From positions 240,625-304,624 of the forward strand of contig WHTZ01000001.1 in the NCBI GenBank assembly GCA_009377495.1: a stretch of 64,000 bases of DNA, read 5' to 3'. The stretch is from Luteitalea sp. GTDB lineage: Bacteria > Acidobacteriota > Vicinamibacteria > Vicinamibacterales > Vicinamibacteraceae. Positions 33,786-41,882 of the stretch are shown piece after piece. The notes under the pieces are model-generated. The model made no database searches, was not told the origin of the DNA, and saw only the letters and a list, made by a program, of their open reading frames with translations. A program made the translations under genes and the position numbers. Numbering within the stretch: the stretch's first letter is position 1; every line of letters starts with the position of its first letter.

Positions 33786-35669
33786 TCATTCCTGCGGCTC
33801 GAGCCACAGCACACCGTAGGGCTCCAGCCTCACGGCGAGCTGTCCGTGCGCTGCCACGACCCCACGGCGCGTGATGATATCCACCCACTCGGCTGGTCCC
33901 CCGCCCACCCGCGCAAGCGGTACGTCGACCGTGAGTGGTTGCGCCGTCACATTGTGAATCGCCACGACACGTCGCCGGCTCTCGTGCGCACCACGTAGCA
34001 GTATGAACGCCCGCTCATCGACGTCCACGATCTCCTGTGGTGCGTTGGGATGAAACGCGGGGTGCGTCGTGCGACGCTTGATGAGGCGACGAAATCTCGT
34101 GGCGGTCTTGTGAACCCAGCTCTTTCTGTCGAGCAGCCGCGCATAGAGGCTTGCCTCGTCGATCGTTCGTCGGTTGATGCTGCGCGCATCGCGCCCGGCG
34201 AGCACGGCCTCCGTGTCGTTCTTCGCCCCAAACAGCATCGGGAAGTACACGCCGGCAACGCCCCGGATCGCCAGAGCAATGGCACGCGCGCAGATGAAGC
34301 GACCGACCTGCAAGTCCACTGACTCGTCCACATCGTCACGGTTCAGCGCACTGTAAAAGCTGATGTTCAGCTCGTAGGGGCTCTTGGTGCCGTCGCCGTT
34401 GTCCTTGTAGGACACGAGCCCACCGTGCTCCGTCGTCTTTTCGACGAGCGCGTTGATCTCGTTGGAGGTCAGCAAGCCCTGCGCGCCCAGCAACCCAATG
34501 CCGTCGTGCGACGCGAGGAAGTTGAAGAACGCCGTCGTCCTCGAGGGCGGCTCGAGTGTCTTCGCCCAATCGTTCAGTCGTCTGGCATTGGCCGTGTGCA
34601 GTGTGTGCAGGACGAGCGGCGGCAGCGCGAAGTTGTAGACCATCTGCGCTTCATTGCTGCCATCGCCGAAGTAACTGATGTTGTCCGCGTGGCGCACGTT
34701 GGTCTCGGTGATGAGCGCGACGTGCGGCGCGACCACGTCGAGGATGGCGCGGAAGAGTTGGACGACCGCGTGTCCTTGCCGCAGATGCGCGCAGCTCGTG
34801 CCGAGCTCGTGCCAGATGTAGGTCACCGCATCGAGCCGAATCGCGTCGGCGCCCCGCCTGACGTAGTACAACAACACTTCGACCACGCGCTGTAGCACGC
34901 GCGGATTCTTGAAGTTCAAGTCGACTTGATCGGAGCTGAATGTCGTCCACACGTAGCGCTGGCCGTTGATGGTCCGATACGGTGTGACCAGGCTGGACGT
35001 CCTCGGCCGTAAAATGAGGCGAAGGTGGTCCTCGCCAATGGCGTCCTTTGTCGTGAAGGCGACGAAGAAGTCCTCGTAGCCGGGACGCCCGTTTAGAAAT
35101 CGCTGGAACCAGCGGCTCTTGCTGGACGCGTGGTTGAACACGCCATCGAACATGAGCCGGAAGCTATGGGAGAGCCGCTCGATGTCCTGCCACGTGCCGA
35201 GTCTGGGATCGACTTCCTCGTAGTCGATGATCGAGAAGCCACGGTCCGAGGAATACGGGAAGAAGGGCAGGATGTGCACCGTGTTGATGGTGCCGCGCAT
35301 GAACCGCAGGAGGAAGTCGGACAGCACTTGGAGCGGTGTGCGACCAGGGTTCGTGAGGAGGTCGCCGTACGTAATCAACACGATGTCGCGCTCCGTGAAG
35401 CGCTCCCGAGGATCGAACGTCCGCTCCGCCTCGATCATCTCGGGTGTCTTGTGCGCGTGATGGACCTTCATCAACCGATCGAGCTCGCCGAAGCATGCTT
35501 CGGCGTCCTGGCGGCGGTAGAGAAAGGTCAGGATGTCGAGGAGGCGCGCACGTTGCTCGGCCGTGAGCTGCAGCAGCGGACGCGAGTAGTCGGGTTCTGG
35601 AAGATGAGGCAGCAGATACGGTGGAAGCCGCTGGTCGGCCTCCACGGCATCCGAGACCGGGACAGCCAT
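33786..35669 (-). CDS. GH13_18 glycoside phosphorylase (sucrose or glucosylglycerate phosphorylase-like)
   Basis: A 627-residue cytosolic enzyme of the sucrose-phosphorylase subfamily. Nucleophile Asp280 (ADAIRLDAVTYIW), acid/base Glu322 (ALITETNVRH) and the transition-state stabiliser in FLASHDGIGLLG are present. NTVHILPFFPYSSDRGFS and YELNISFYSALN are subfamily signatures. Such enzymes cleave a glucoside with phosphate to give alpha-glucose 1-phosphate. WHELGTSCAHLRQGHAVVQL and DNISYFGDG resemble the glucosylglycerate phosphorylase (YcjM-type) branch more than true sucrose phosphorylases, which would make compatible-solute recycling plausible. The length (over 600) also fits that branch. 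No sugar transporter is adjacent. Substrate assignment is an inference. Confidence 0.88.
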   Translation of the reverse strand: MAVPVSDAVEADQRLPPYLLPHLPEPDYSRPLLQLTAEQRARLLDILTFLYRRQDAEACFGELDRLMKVHHAHKTPEMIEAERTFDPRERFTERDIVLITYGDLLTNPGRTPLQVLSDFLLRFMRGTINTVHILPFFPYSSDRGFSIIDYEEVDPRLGTWQDIERLSHSFRLMFDGVFNHASSKSRWFQRFLNGRPGYEDFFVAFTTKDAIGEDHLRLILRPRTSSLVTPYRTINGQRYVWTTFSSDQVDLNFKNPRVLQRVVEVLLYYVRRGADAIRLDAVTYIWHELGTSCAHLRQGHAVVQLFRAILDVVAPHVALITETNVRHADNISYFGDGSNEAQMVYNFALPPLVLHTLHTANARRLNDWAKTLEPPSRTTAFFNFLASHDGIGLLGAQGLLTSNEINALVEKTTEHGGLVSYKDNGDGTKSPYELNISFYSALNRDDVDESVDLQVGRFICARAIALAIRGVAGVYFPMLFGAKNDTEAVLAGRDARSINRRTIDEASLYARLLDRKSWVHKTATRFRRLIKRRTTHPAFHPNAPQEIVDVDERAFILLRGAHESRRRVVAIHNVTAQPLTVDVPLARVGGGPAEWVDIITRRGVVAAHGQLAVRLEPYGVLWLEPQE

Positions 35670-35738
35670 TAGCGTCTAGAGTACCATAGCCGGGCGAGAC
35701 CCGCGGGCGGCGCGGGGTGAGGCTTGCGCCTGGTCGGC

Positions 35739-35765
35739 CGCGGGGCCTGAAGGCCCCGCGCTACG
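35739..35765. repeat. REP-like GGCCTGAAGGCC hairpin followed by CTACG
   Basis: CGCGGGGCCT-GA-AGGCCCCGCG is a perfect 10-bp-arm hairpin with CTACG attached. The same design with GCGCGGCCT arms occurs at 45901-45925 inside the TamB-like gene. Confidence 0.7.
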
Positions 35766-35783
35766 TACGCCCGAAAACCCCTT

Positions 35784-35823
35784 CACCTTGTCACCATGTC
35801 ACCCCCTCACCTGGTCACCCGAT
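35784..35823. repeat. period-8 array, five CACCNNNT units, overlapping the tag start
   Basis: CACCTTGT CACCATGT CACCCCCT CACCTGGT CACCCGAT. The putative ATG of tag (35796) is inside the second unit, so the first nine residues would be repeat-encoded. The same octad family recurs at 48753-48798. Confidence 0.75.
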
Positions 35824-36396
35824 CGCCCCGCCGCTGCCCCTGGGCAGGAACCGATCCGCTCTACATCACGTATCACGACACTGAGTGGGGTGTGCCCCAA
35901 CACGACGACCGGCACCTGTTCGAGATGCTCGTGCTCGAAGGGGCGCAGGCTGGACTGAGCTGGATCACGATTCTCCGCAAGCGCGAGGCCTACAAAACGG
36001 CCTTCGACAACTTCGCGATCGAGACCGTGGCCGGGTATAGCCGGCGCAAGCAGGCCGCGTTGCTGCGCGACCCCGGGGATCGTCCGCAACCGCCTCAAAA
36101 TCGAAGCCGCCATCAAGAACGCTCGCGTGGTGCTGGCCATCATCGACGAGCTCGGCAGCTTCGATGCGTATCTTTGGCGGTTCGTCGATGGGCGACCGCG
36201 CGTGAACCGGTGGCGGTCGCTGGCCGACATCCCGCCGCGGACGCCGGAGTCGGATGCGCTCAGTCGAGACCTCCGCCAGCGTGGCGGCTCCTTTGTCGGA
36301 TCGACCATCTGTTATGCCTTCATGCAGGCCGTTGGCCTCGTGAATGATCACATCGCCGCGTGCTTCCGGTACCGGGCCCTGCGCCGTGCGCGATAG
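35796..36396 (+). pseudogene. tag: DNA-3-methyladenine glycosylase I, single-base frameshift
   Basis: Two frames joined near 36078 encode a complete Tag enzyme, which removes 3-methyladenine from alkylated DNA. The first frame has CPWAGTDPLYITYHDTEWG (Cys14 and His27, zinc ligands) and QAGLSWITILRKREAY; it runs off at DPGDRPQ. Dropping one G from GGGG (36075-36078) restores DPGIVRNRLKIEAAI and leads into FDAYLWRFVDGRPRVNRWR, FVGSTICYAFMQAVG and VNDHIAACF, which holds the other two zinc ligands. Total length (about 199 residues) is normal. Everything else is intact, so either a very recent mutation or a sequencing error in a CCCCGGGG run. The apparent start lies in an octad repeat array. Confidence 0.88.
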
Positions 36397-36412
36397 CGTG
36401 GACGCGAGAGCC

Positions 36413-36440
36413 CAACCATTGGGTGGCCCCAACCGTCTAA
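36413..36440 (+). promoter_or_regulatory. candidate ECF-sigma promoter (CAACC, 17-bp spacer, CGTCTAA)
   Basis: CAACC (36413-36417) and GTCTAA (36435-36440) are separated by 17 bases. The AACC / CGTCTA pattern is typical of extracytoplasmic-function sigma factors. It lies about 136 bases upstream of the first adaptor gene. A second GTCTAA at 36466-36471 has no matching -35. This would put the efflux-type operon under envelope-stress control. Confidence 0.45.
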
Positions 36441-36576
36441 CACGCCAGTTCCGGTGTCTAAGTAAGGGGACGACAGGCCCACCGTGAATCAGTTGGCTTC
36501 AACTTTAGGGAGGGTGAGTGTGTGCCGATCCCCAGTCCGCCGAGGGTTGCGCGTAGATCCGCGCCCTGAACGCACA

Positions 36577-37842
36577 ATGCCCACTGTCCGATTCCGGACG
36601 GCGTGGTGCGTCGTCGCGGGTATCGCGACGGTTACGACAAGTCTCACCGCGGCATGTTCAGGGGCGCGCGCCGTGGAGTCGACCACCGCAGGACGGGGCG
36701 GCGACACCGCGGTCGTCTCGCGCAAAGACGTGGTCCAGACGGTCCGCCTGCACGGCCTCGTCGAAGCTGTCGAGTCAGTGCCCATCGTCACACCGCGCCT
36801 CGCTGGAGCGCAGGGCGGCGGTCTCGTCATTACGCGTCTCGCGGCCAACGGCGCGCGTGTCAAGCAGGGCGACGTGCTCGTCGAGTTCGACCGTCAGGAG
36901 CAGCTCAATGCGGCGCTCGAGAAGCGAGCGGAGTGGCAGGATCTCGAGGCGCAAATCGAGAAGAAGAAGGCGGAGCAAGCTCAGCAGTCGGCCGAGGACG
37001 AGACCGAGCTGAAACTGGCCGAGCACGCCGCGGACATGGCGCGGCTCGAAACGCTCAAGAACGAGATGCTGCCCGACATCGAGGCCGAGCAGAACACCAA
37101 CGCGTTCGAGGCCGCGCAAGCCCGCTATGAACAGCTGCAGGAGAGCCTCCCCTTGAAGCGACAAGCTGCGCAGGCAGAGCTTCGGATGCTGGAGGTGCAG
37201 CGCGATCGTGCGCGCGAGGAGTTTCGCTACGCGGAGGACAACGCCGAACGCATGATCGTGCGCTCGTCGATGGCGGGCCTGGTCGTGCTCAAGAGCAACT
37301 GGCGAGGGGGTGGCGTCACCGACATCGAGGAAGGCGATGAGATGTGGCCAGGACGCCCGGTGATGCAGGTTGTCAACCCCGTACGCATGCGCGTCCGGGT
37401 TCGGGTGAATCAAGCCGACCTCACCGGCTTGCGCGTCGGCCAAGCCGCGCAGATCGCGCTCGACGCGTTCCCTGACCACACCTATACCGGCCGGCTCGAG
37501 CGACTTGCGCCCGTTGGCCTGACCAGCACGCTCAACCGCGACATCCGGTCGTACGTGGCCGTGTTTGCGCTTGACCGTCCTGACGCGCGCGTCGCGCCAG
37601 ACCTCTCTGCGGCGGTCGATGTCGAGGTTGCGCGCTGGCGCCAGGCGCTGAGCGTTCCGCGCAGCGCAATTCGGCGACAGGGATCGGAGACCTACGAGGT
37701 CGCGATGGAGGACGGCAACGGATCGATCGACTGGCGGCCAGTAAAGCTCACCGCGTTGACCGACATGGAGGGGGTGATAGCCGACGGCGTGACCGCTGGG
37801 GACACGGTGGTCACGTCTTCGACGGAAGGGGCATCACCTTGA
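36577..37842 (+). CDS. periplasmic adaptor (HlyD/MacA type), first of three
   Basis: A 421-residue protein; the ATG at 36577 starts a lipoprotein signal (GIATVTTSLTAAC, Cys27), so it is anchored on the periplasmic face. The order is that of MacA/HlyD adaptors: beta strands and a biotinyl-lipoyl half (ITRLAANGARVKQGDVLVEF), a long coiled-coil hairpin (about residues 105-225, LEAQIEKKKAEQAQQSAEDE and onward), the second lipoyl half (VRSSMAGLVVLKSN) and a beta-barrel (VRMRVRVRVNQADLTGL, GQAAQIALDAFPDHTYTG). Adaptors bridge an inner-membrane transporter to an outer-membrane channel. It begins a run of four genes with overlapping ends; the next gene starts at a TTG overlapping its stop. Confidence 0.9.
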   Translation: MPTVRFRTAWCVVAGIATVTTSLTAACSGARAVESTTAGRGGDTAVVSRKDVVQTVRLHGLVEAVESVPIVTPRLAGAQGGGLVITRLAANGARVKQGDVLVEFDRQEQLNAALEKRAEWQDLEAQIEKKKAEQAQQSAEDETELKLAEHAADMARLETLKNEMLPDIEAEQNTNAFEAAQARYEQLQESLPLKRQAAQAELRMLEVQRDRAREEFRYAEDNAERMIVRSSMAGLVVLKSNWRGGGVTDIEEGDEMWPGRPVMQVVNPVRMRVRVRVNQADLTGLRVGQAAQIALDAFPDHTYTGRLERLAPVGLTSTLNRDIRSYVAVFALDRPDARVAPDLSAAVDVEVARWRQALSVPRSAIRRQGSETYEVAMEDGNGSIDWRPVKLTALTDMEGVIADGVTAGDTVVTSSTEGASP

Positions 37843-39109
37843 GGTCGGACGGCGTTGGGAAGGGGAGCGCGCTCGGCGTCATCGCCGTGGTTGCCTTCGT
37901 GGCGTTGGCCGCATCGCGCTGTAGCAGTTCCTCGGCCGAAGCCATTCGAGCCACGCTCCCGACAGAGGAGGTGACGCAGGGTGAGTTCGTCGAGCACTTG
38001 ACACTGCGCGGCGAGATTCAACCGGTACGGGCACTCCAGCTCACGGCTCCGCCGAGGGCCGGCAACCTCCAGATCGTGAAGATCACACCCAACGGCAGTC
38101 AAGTGAAGAAGGGTGACGTCGTCGTCGAGTTCGATGTCAGTACCGTGGGCCGCACCCTGGCGGAGAAGCGCTCGGAATTGAAGCAAGCGCGCGCCGAAGT
38201 GGATCGAGCACGCGCCCAGGGCAGCATTGCGGAGGAAGAGAGCTTGACGGCCCAGCTCGAAGCCAACTACAACGTCGAGCGCGCGCGCCTCGATGTCGAG
38301 GCGGGCGAGGTGTACTCGCACGTGGATCGCGAGCAGAACAAGCTGCGGCTGGGAGATGCCGAACAGCAGTTGACCGAAGCGACCGTGAGCGTCGAATCGG
38401 ACCGATCGACGACTGCGGCAGACGTCAGGGCACTGAACCAAAAGCACACAAAGGTCGACGCGGACGTGCAGCTCGCCGCGCGCAACCTCGCCGCGCTGAC
38501 GCTCCGCGCGCCAGCCTCCGGCATCGTTTCCATTCAGCCGAACTATCGGGCGTCCACTCCCGGCGCCACCGCGCCTCCATTCCGACCGGGCGACAGTGCC
38601 TGGTCGGGCGCCACCATTGCTACGCTGCCAGACCTCTCGGAGGTCACGATGCGGGCGCGCGTCGATGAGAGCGACCGCAGCCGCTTGTCGGAGGGCCTGT
38701 CCGCGACCGTCAGGATCGAGGCGTTGCCAGGCATCGAGCTGCCGGCCCGGATCACCCAGGTCAGCACACTTGCGAAGCCCGACTTCACCGGCGGCTGGCC
38801 CCCCCACGCCGGTTCGACGTCACGTTCCTGCTGACGAAGGTGGACCCACGGCTCCGCCCAGGGATGTCGGCGACCGGACGCATCGCGATCGATCGCGCAT
38901 CCAACGCTCTGCTCATCCCCGCCGACGCGCTCTTTCAGCGCGACGGCCGACCCATCGTCTACGTGCAAACGCCGGACGGCTTCGTCCCGCGTCAGGTGGA
39001 GGTCGCACGTCGCGGGCAGGAGGTCGTGGCGATCGCTTCCGGTCTCTCCGCTGGCGAGCGCGTCGCATTGCGAGCACCGGAACAGACAACGGAAGGCGGC
39101 GGTCCATGA
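37839..39109 (+). pseudogene. periplasmic adaptor (HlyD/MacA type), second of three, frameshifted at a C7 run
   Basis: The first frame starts at a TTG overlapping the previous stop (TTGA), with GAAGGGG upstream, and encodes a membrane anchor (ALGVIAVVAFVALAAS), lipoyl half (KITPNGSQVKKGDVVVEF), coiled-coil hairpin and beta-barrel up to TLAKPDFTGGWPP. It then meets CCCCCCC (38799-38805) and stops at 38834. One more C would continue in the frame PRRFDVTFLLTKVDPRLRPG...ATGRIAIDRASNALLIPADA and end at 39109, giving about 423 residues, the normal adaptor length. The end overlaps the third adaptor as ATGA. Either a sequencing error, a true mutation, or length variation of the C run that switches the full-length protein on and off. 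Confidence 0.85.
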
Positions 39110-40425
39110 GTCGATCAGGCCGACGACGTGTCGTGTGGCTCCTGGTGGGAGTCGCAGGCCTGGTGGTGGCGGCTGGCGCTGCGAACGCAGCCCGTGGAGC
39201 GCTACGCTCGCGGACGACGGAGATCCCATCCGCACGCGCCGAGCGTGGCACGCTCGATCAGCTTCTGCATCTCAAGGGTGAGCTCCGCACCACACGGTCG
39301 ACGATGCTCCTCGCTCCGCCGGTCCCCGGGTCGGTGCGGATCTTGTCGCTGGTACCCACGGGCGCTGCCGTCAAGAAAGGTGAGCTCCTGCTCAGCTTCG
39401 ATACGGCCGACCAAGAGTATCAATTGGCGCAGGCGCAATCGCAACTGCGCGAGGCCGAGTACGAGATTCAAAAAATCGAGGCGGACAACGCGGTGCAGGC
39501 CCAGAAGGACAAGGTCGACCTCCTGACGGCGCGCTACGACGTACGGGGGGCAGAGCTCGGCACGCGTGGCAACGATCTCGTCGGAAGGGTCGAAGCGCGC
39601 CAGAACGAGCTCACACTCGAGGAAGCGCGTCGCAAGCTGGAGGAGCTCGAGCAGAACGTCAAGGAGCGGTCGGCCACGAGCCGTGCGGCGTTGGAGGTCG
39701 CGCAGGAGAAGCGCAACAAGGCCATCATCGGCATTCAGCAGGCGGAGCGCAACATCGAGCAGATGGAGATCCGTGCGCCGTTCGATGGCGTCATCTTGGT
39801 GCGCGACAACCGAATGGCCTCTGGCGGCATGTTCTACTTTGGCATGACACTCCCTGAATATGCCGAAGGCGACACGGCTTCACCAGGAAGCGCAATTGCA
39901 GAAGTGCTCGACGTCACGCAGCTCGAGATTCTCGCCAAGGCGCCCGAGGCCGTTGGTGCGACACTGGCTGCCGGCCAGCACGCGGAGGTGACAGTGAACG
40001 GCCGTCGCGGGCGGACGTATCGCGCGCGCGTGAAGGAAGTCAGCGCCGTCGCGAGCCGCGGTGACATCTGGAATGCCGGCCCGGCGCCACAGTTCGATGT
40101 GACGCTGGAGATCGACGGCACGCACCGCGAGCTCAGACCCAGTCAAACCGTGCGTGTGACGATCGAAGCGCAGCCACTCGAAAACGTGCTGCACGTTCCC
40201 CGTCAGGCCATCTTCGATCGACGCGGCACGTCTGTGGTTTACGCCCGAAACGGCAGCAGCTTTGAAGCCCGTGAGGTGAAGCTGGTGAGCCAAACGGAGA
40301 CCCGTGCCGTGCTCGAAGGCCTCGACGAGGGTGCGGAGGTCGCGCTGGTCGATCCGGAAGAAAGCCCCACCTCGTCGAGCGCTCCCGGCGCGTCGAACCC
40401 CACCGCTCCACTGGGCACGCAATGA
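39106..40425 (+). CDS. periplasmic adaptor (HlyD/MacA type), third of three
   Basis: A 439-residue protein. The ATG overlaps the stop of the second adaptor, which fixes the start. A hydrophobic N-terminal segment (VVWLLVGVAGLVVAAGAANA) anchors or exports it. Adaptor parts are complete: first lipoyl half (LSLVPTGAAVKKGELLLSF), coiled-coil hairpin (about residues 105-215), second lipoyl half (MEIRAPFDGVILVRDNRMAS), beta-barrel (LAAGQHAEVTVNGRRGRTYR) and membrane-proximal domain (LHVPRQAIFDRRGTSVVYAR). Its sequence is clearly related to, but distinct from, the other two adaptors, so they are not a recent duplication. The stop overlaps the permease start. Confidence 0.9.
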   Translation: MSRSGRRRVVWLLVGVAGLVVAAGAANAARGALRSRTTEIPSARAERGTLDQLLHLKGELRTTRSTMLLAPPVPGSVRILSLVPTGAAVKKGELLLSFDTADQEYQLAQAQSQLREAEYEIQKIEADNAVQAQKDKVDLLTARYDVRGAELGTRGNDLVGRVEARQNELTLEEARRKLEELEQNVKERSATSRAALEVAQEKRNKAIIGIQQAERNIEQMEIRAPFDGVILVRDNRMASGGMFYFGMTLPEYAEGDTASPGSAIAEVLDVTQLEILAKAPEAVGATLAAGQHAEVTVNGRRGRTYRARVKEVSAVASRGDIWNAGPAPQFDVTLEIDGTHRELRPSQTVRVTIEAQPLENVLHVPRQAIFDRRGTSVVYARNGSSFEAREVKLVSQTETRAVLEGLDEGAEVALVDPEESPTSSSAPGASNPTAPLGTQ

Positions 40426-41714
40426 GCGACTCGGGCATGTCTACCGACCGACCGGCCGCAAGCGGGCTCGCACGCCTCGCGCCCGATCTCCGTCTGGGTT
40501 TCGAGAACCTGCGTCTTCACAAGCTCCGCTCGCTACTCACGATGCTCGGCATGATCTTCGGCGTGGCCGCGGTCGTGTCGATGCTCTCGATTGGCGCGGG
40601 TGCACAGCAGCACGTGCTCGCCTTCATCGAGAACCTCGGCGTGCGCAATCTCATTGTCGAAGCGCGCGAGGCCAATGACGATCAGGAGTTCCGGAAGATG
40701 CGCGAGGTGTCGCCCGGCCTGACGTTCCGCGATGTGCGGCTCATCGAGGCCAACCTTCGAGATATCACGGCCGTCTCGCCGCGCAAGCGGTTCACGCCAT
40801 CCGCGATGCTGCCGAAACCCGGAGGTGAGATACCGCTGGTCTATGGCGTCCTCCCGGCGTACCAAAGCCTTGGCAACCTCCGGATGGCAGCGGGACGGTT
40901 CTTCGACGAGACGGAGGCCGAGCGCGCGGCGCCCGTCTGCGTGCTGGGTGAATCCGTGGCCGGCAACTTCTTCGGCGGGCGGTCAGCGGTGGGCCGGTTC
41001 GTCAAGGTCCACGAACAGTGGTTCCGCGTGATTGGCGTGGCCGGTCCGCAGCTCAGCGCCCCGGCCGACATCGCGGGCGTTCCGACAGAGGATAGAAACA
41101 ACCTCATTTACGTGCCCCTGGCGTCAGTCATCCTTCGTCTCGAGGACAACAAGAGCCGCATCCGGGACGAGATCGACGCGATCTACGTGCAGCTGGCGTC
41201 CGCGGATCTGAGCTCAGGTGCGGCCAGCATCGTGCGTGGCCTGCTGGATGCGTCTCATAAGCGCGCGGGTGACTTCTCGGTCTCTGTTCCGGCACTGCTG
41301 CTGGCCGAGCAGCAGCGCACGCGTCGCATCTTCGAGATGGTCATGGTCGCGATTGCGTCGATCTCCCTGCTGGTCGGCGGCATTGGTATCATGAACATCA
41401 TGCTCGCCAGCGTGCTGGAGCGCACCCGTGAGATTGGCGTGCGTCGCGCCGTCGGCGCGCGGCGTGTCGAGATCATCCGGCAGTTCCTCATGGAGGCGAC
41501 GCTCATTTCGTGCGCGGGCGGCGTGATTGGCATCCTTGTTGGATTCGGTCTCTCCGAGCTCGTCGCCTATTTCGCCGGGTGGACCACGATCATCACACCG
41601 ACATCCGTGCTGCTGGCGTTCTCGGTCTCCCTGACCGTCGGCTTGGTCTTTGGTGTGTATCCCGCCCGCACAGCCGCGCACCTCGATCCGGTCGAGGCGC
41701 TCCGGTACGAGTAG
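40422..41714 (+). CDS. MacB/FtsX-type ABC transporter permease without ATPase domain
   Basis: A 430-residue permease. An N-terminal helix (LRSLLTMLGMIFGVAAVVSML) precedes a periplasmic MacB core domain (about residues 50-300), then three helices (FEMVMVAIASISLLVGGIGI, ISCAGGVIGILVGFGLSELV, VLLAFSVSLTVGLVFGVYPA), with the conserved ERTREIGVRRAVGARR between them and LDPVEALRYE at the end. This is the type VII ABC (MacB) fold, but the ATPase that MacB carries at its N-terminus is missing, and no separate ATPase gene is in the operon or elsewhere in the window. It must borrow one encoded elsewhere. Coupled by ATGA to the third adaptor. Confidence 0.93.
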   Translation: MSDSGMSTDRPAASGLARLAPDLRLGFENLRLHKLRSLLTMLGMIFGVAAVVSMLSIGAGAQQHVLAFIENLGVRNLIVEAREANDDQEFRKMREVSPGLTFRDVRLIEANLRDITAVSPRKRFTPSAMLPKPGGEIPLVYGVLPAYQSLGNLRMAAGRFFDETEAERAAPVCVLGESVAGNFFGGRSAVGRFVKVHEQWFRVIGVAGPQLSAPADIAGVPTEDRNNLIYVPLASVILRLEDNKSRIRDEIDAIYVQLASADLSSGAASIVRGLLDASHKRAGDFSVSVPALLLAEQQRTRRIFEMVMVAIASISLLVGGIGIMNIMLASVLERTREIGVRRAVGARRVEIIRQFLMEATLISCAGGVIGILVGFGLSELVAYFAGWTTIITPTSVLLAFSVSLTVGLVFGVYPARTAAHLDPVEALRYE

Positions 41715-41882
41715 GAACCTTCGTTACGCTGAATTTACCCGCCGGCTGACCTTCTGTCATCACGCCGTCATTACCGCCGGATGGTCCCAGCACGCGCTGG
41801 CCGGACTTCGCCGGTGGTCCGCCGCGGCCGAGCGTCGTGGCCGTTTGGCGCGAACGTCCGCCGTTCCACATCGGCGCGTAGC

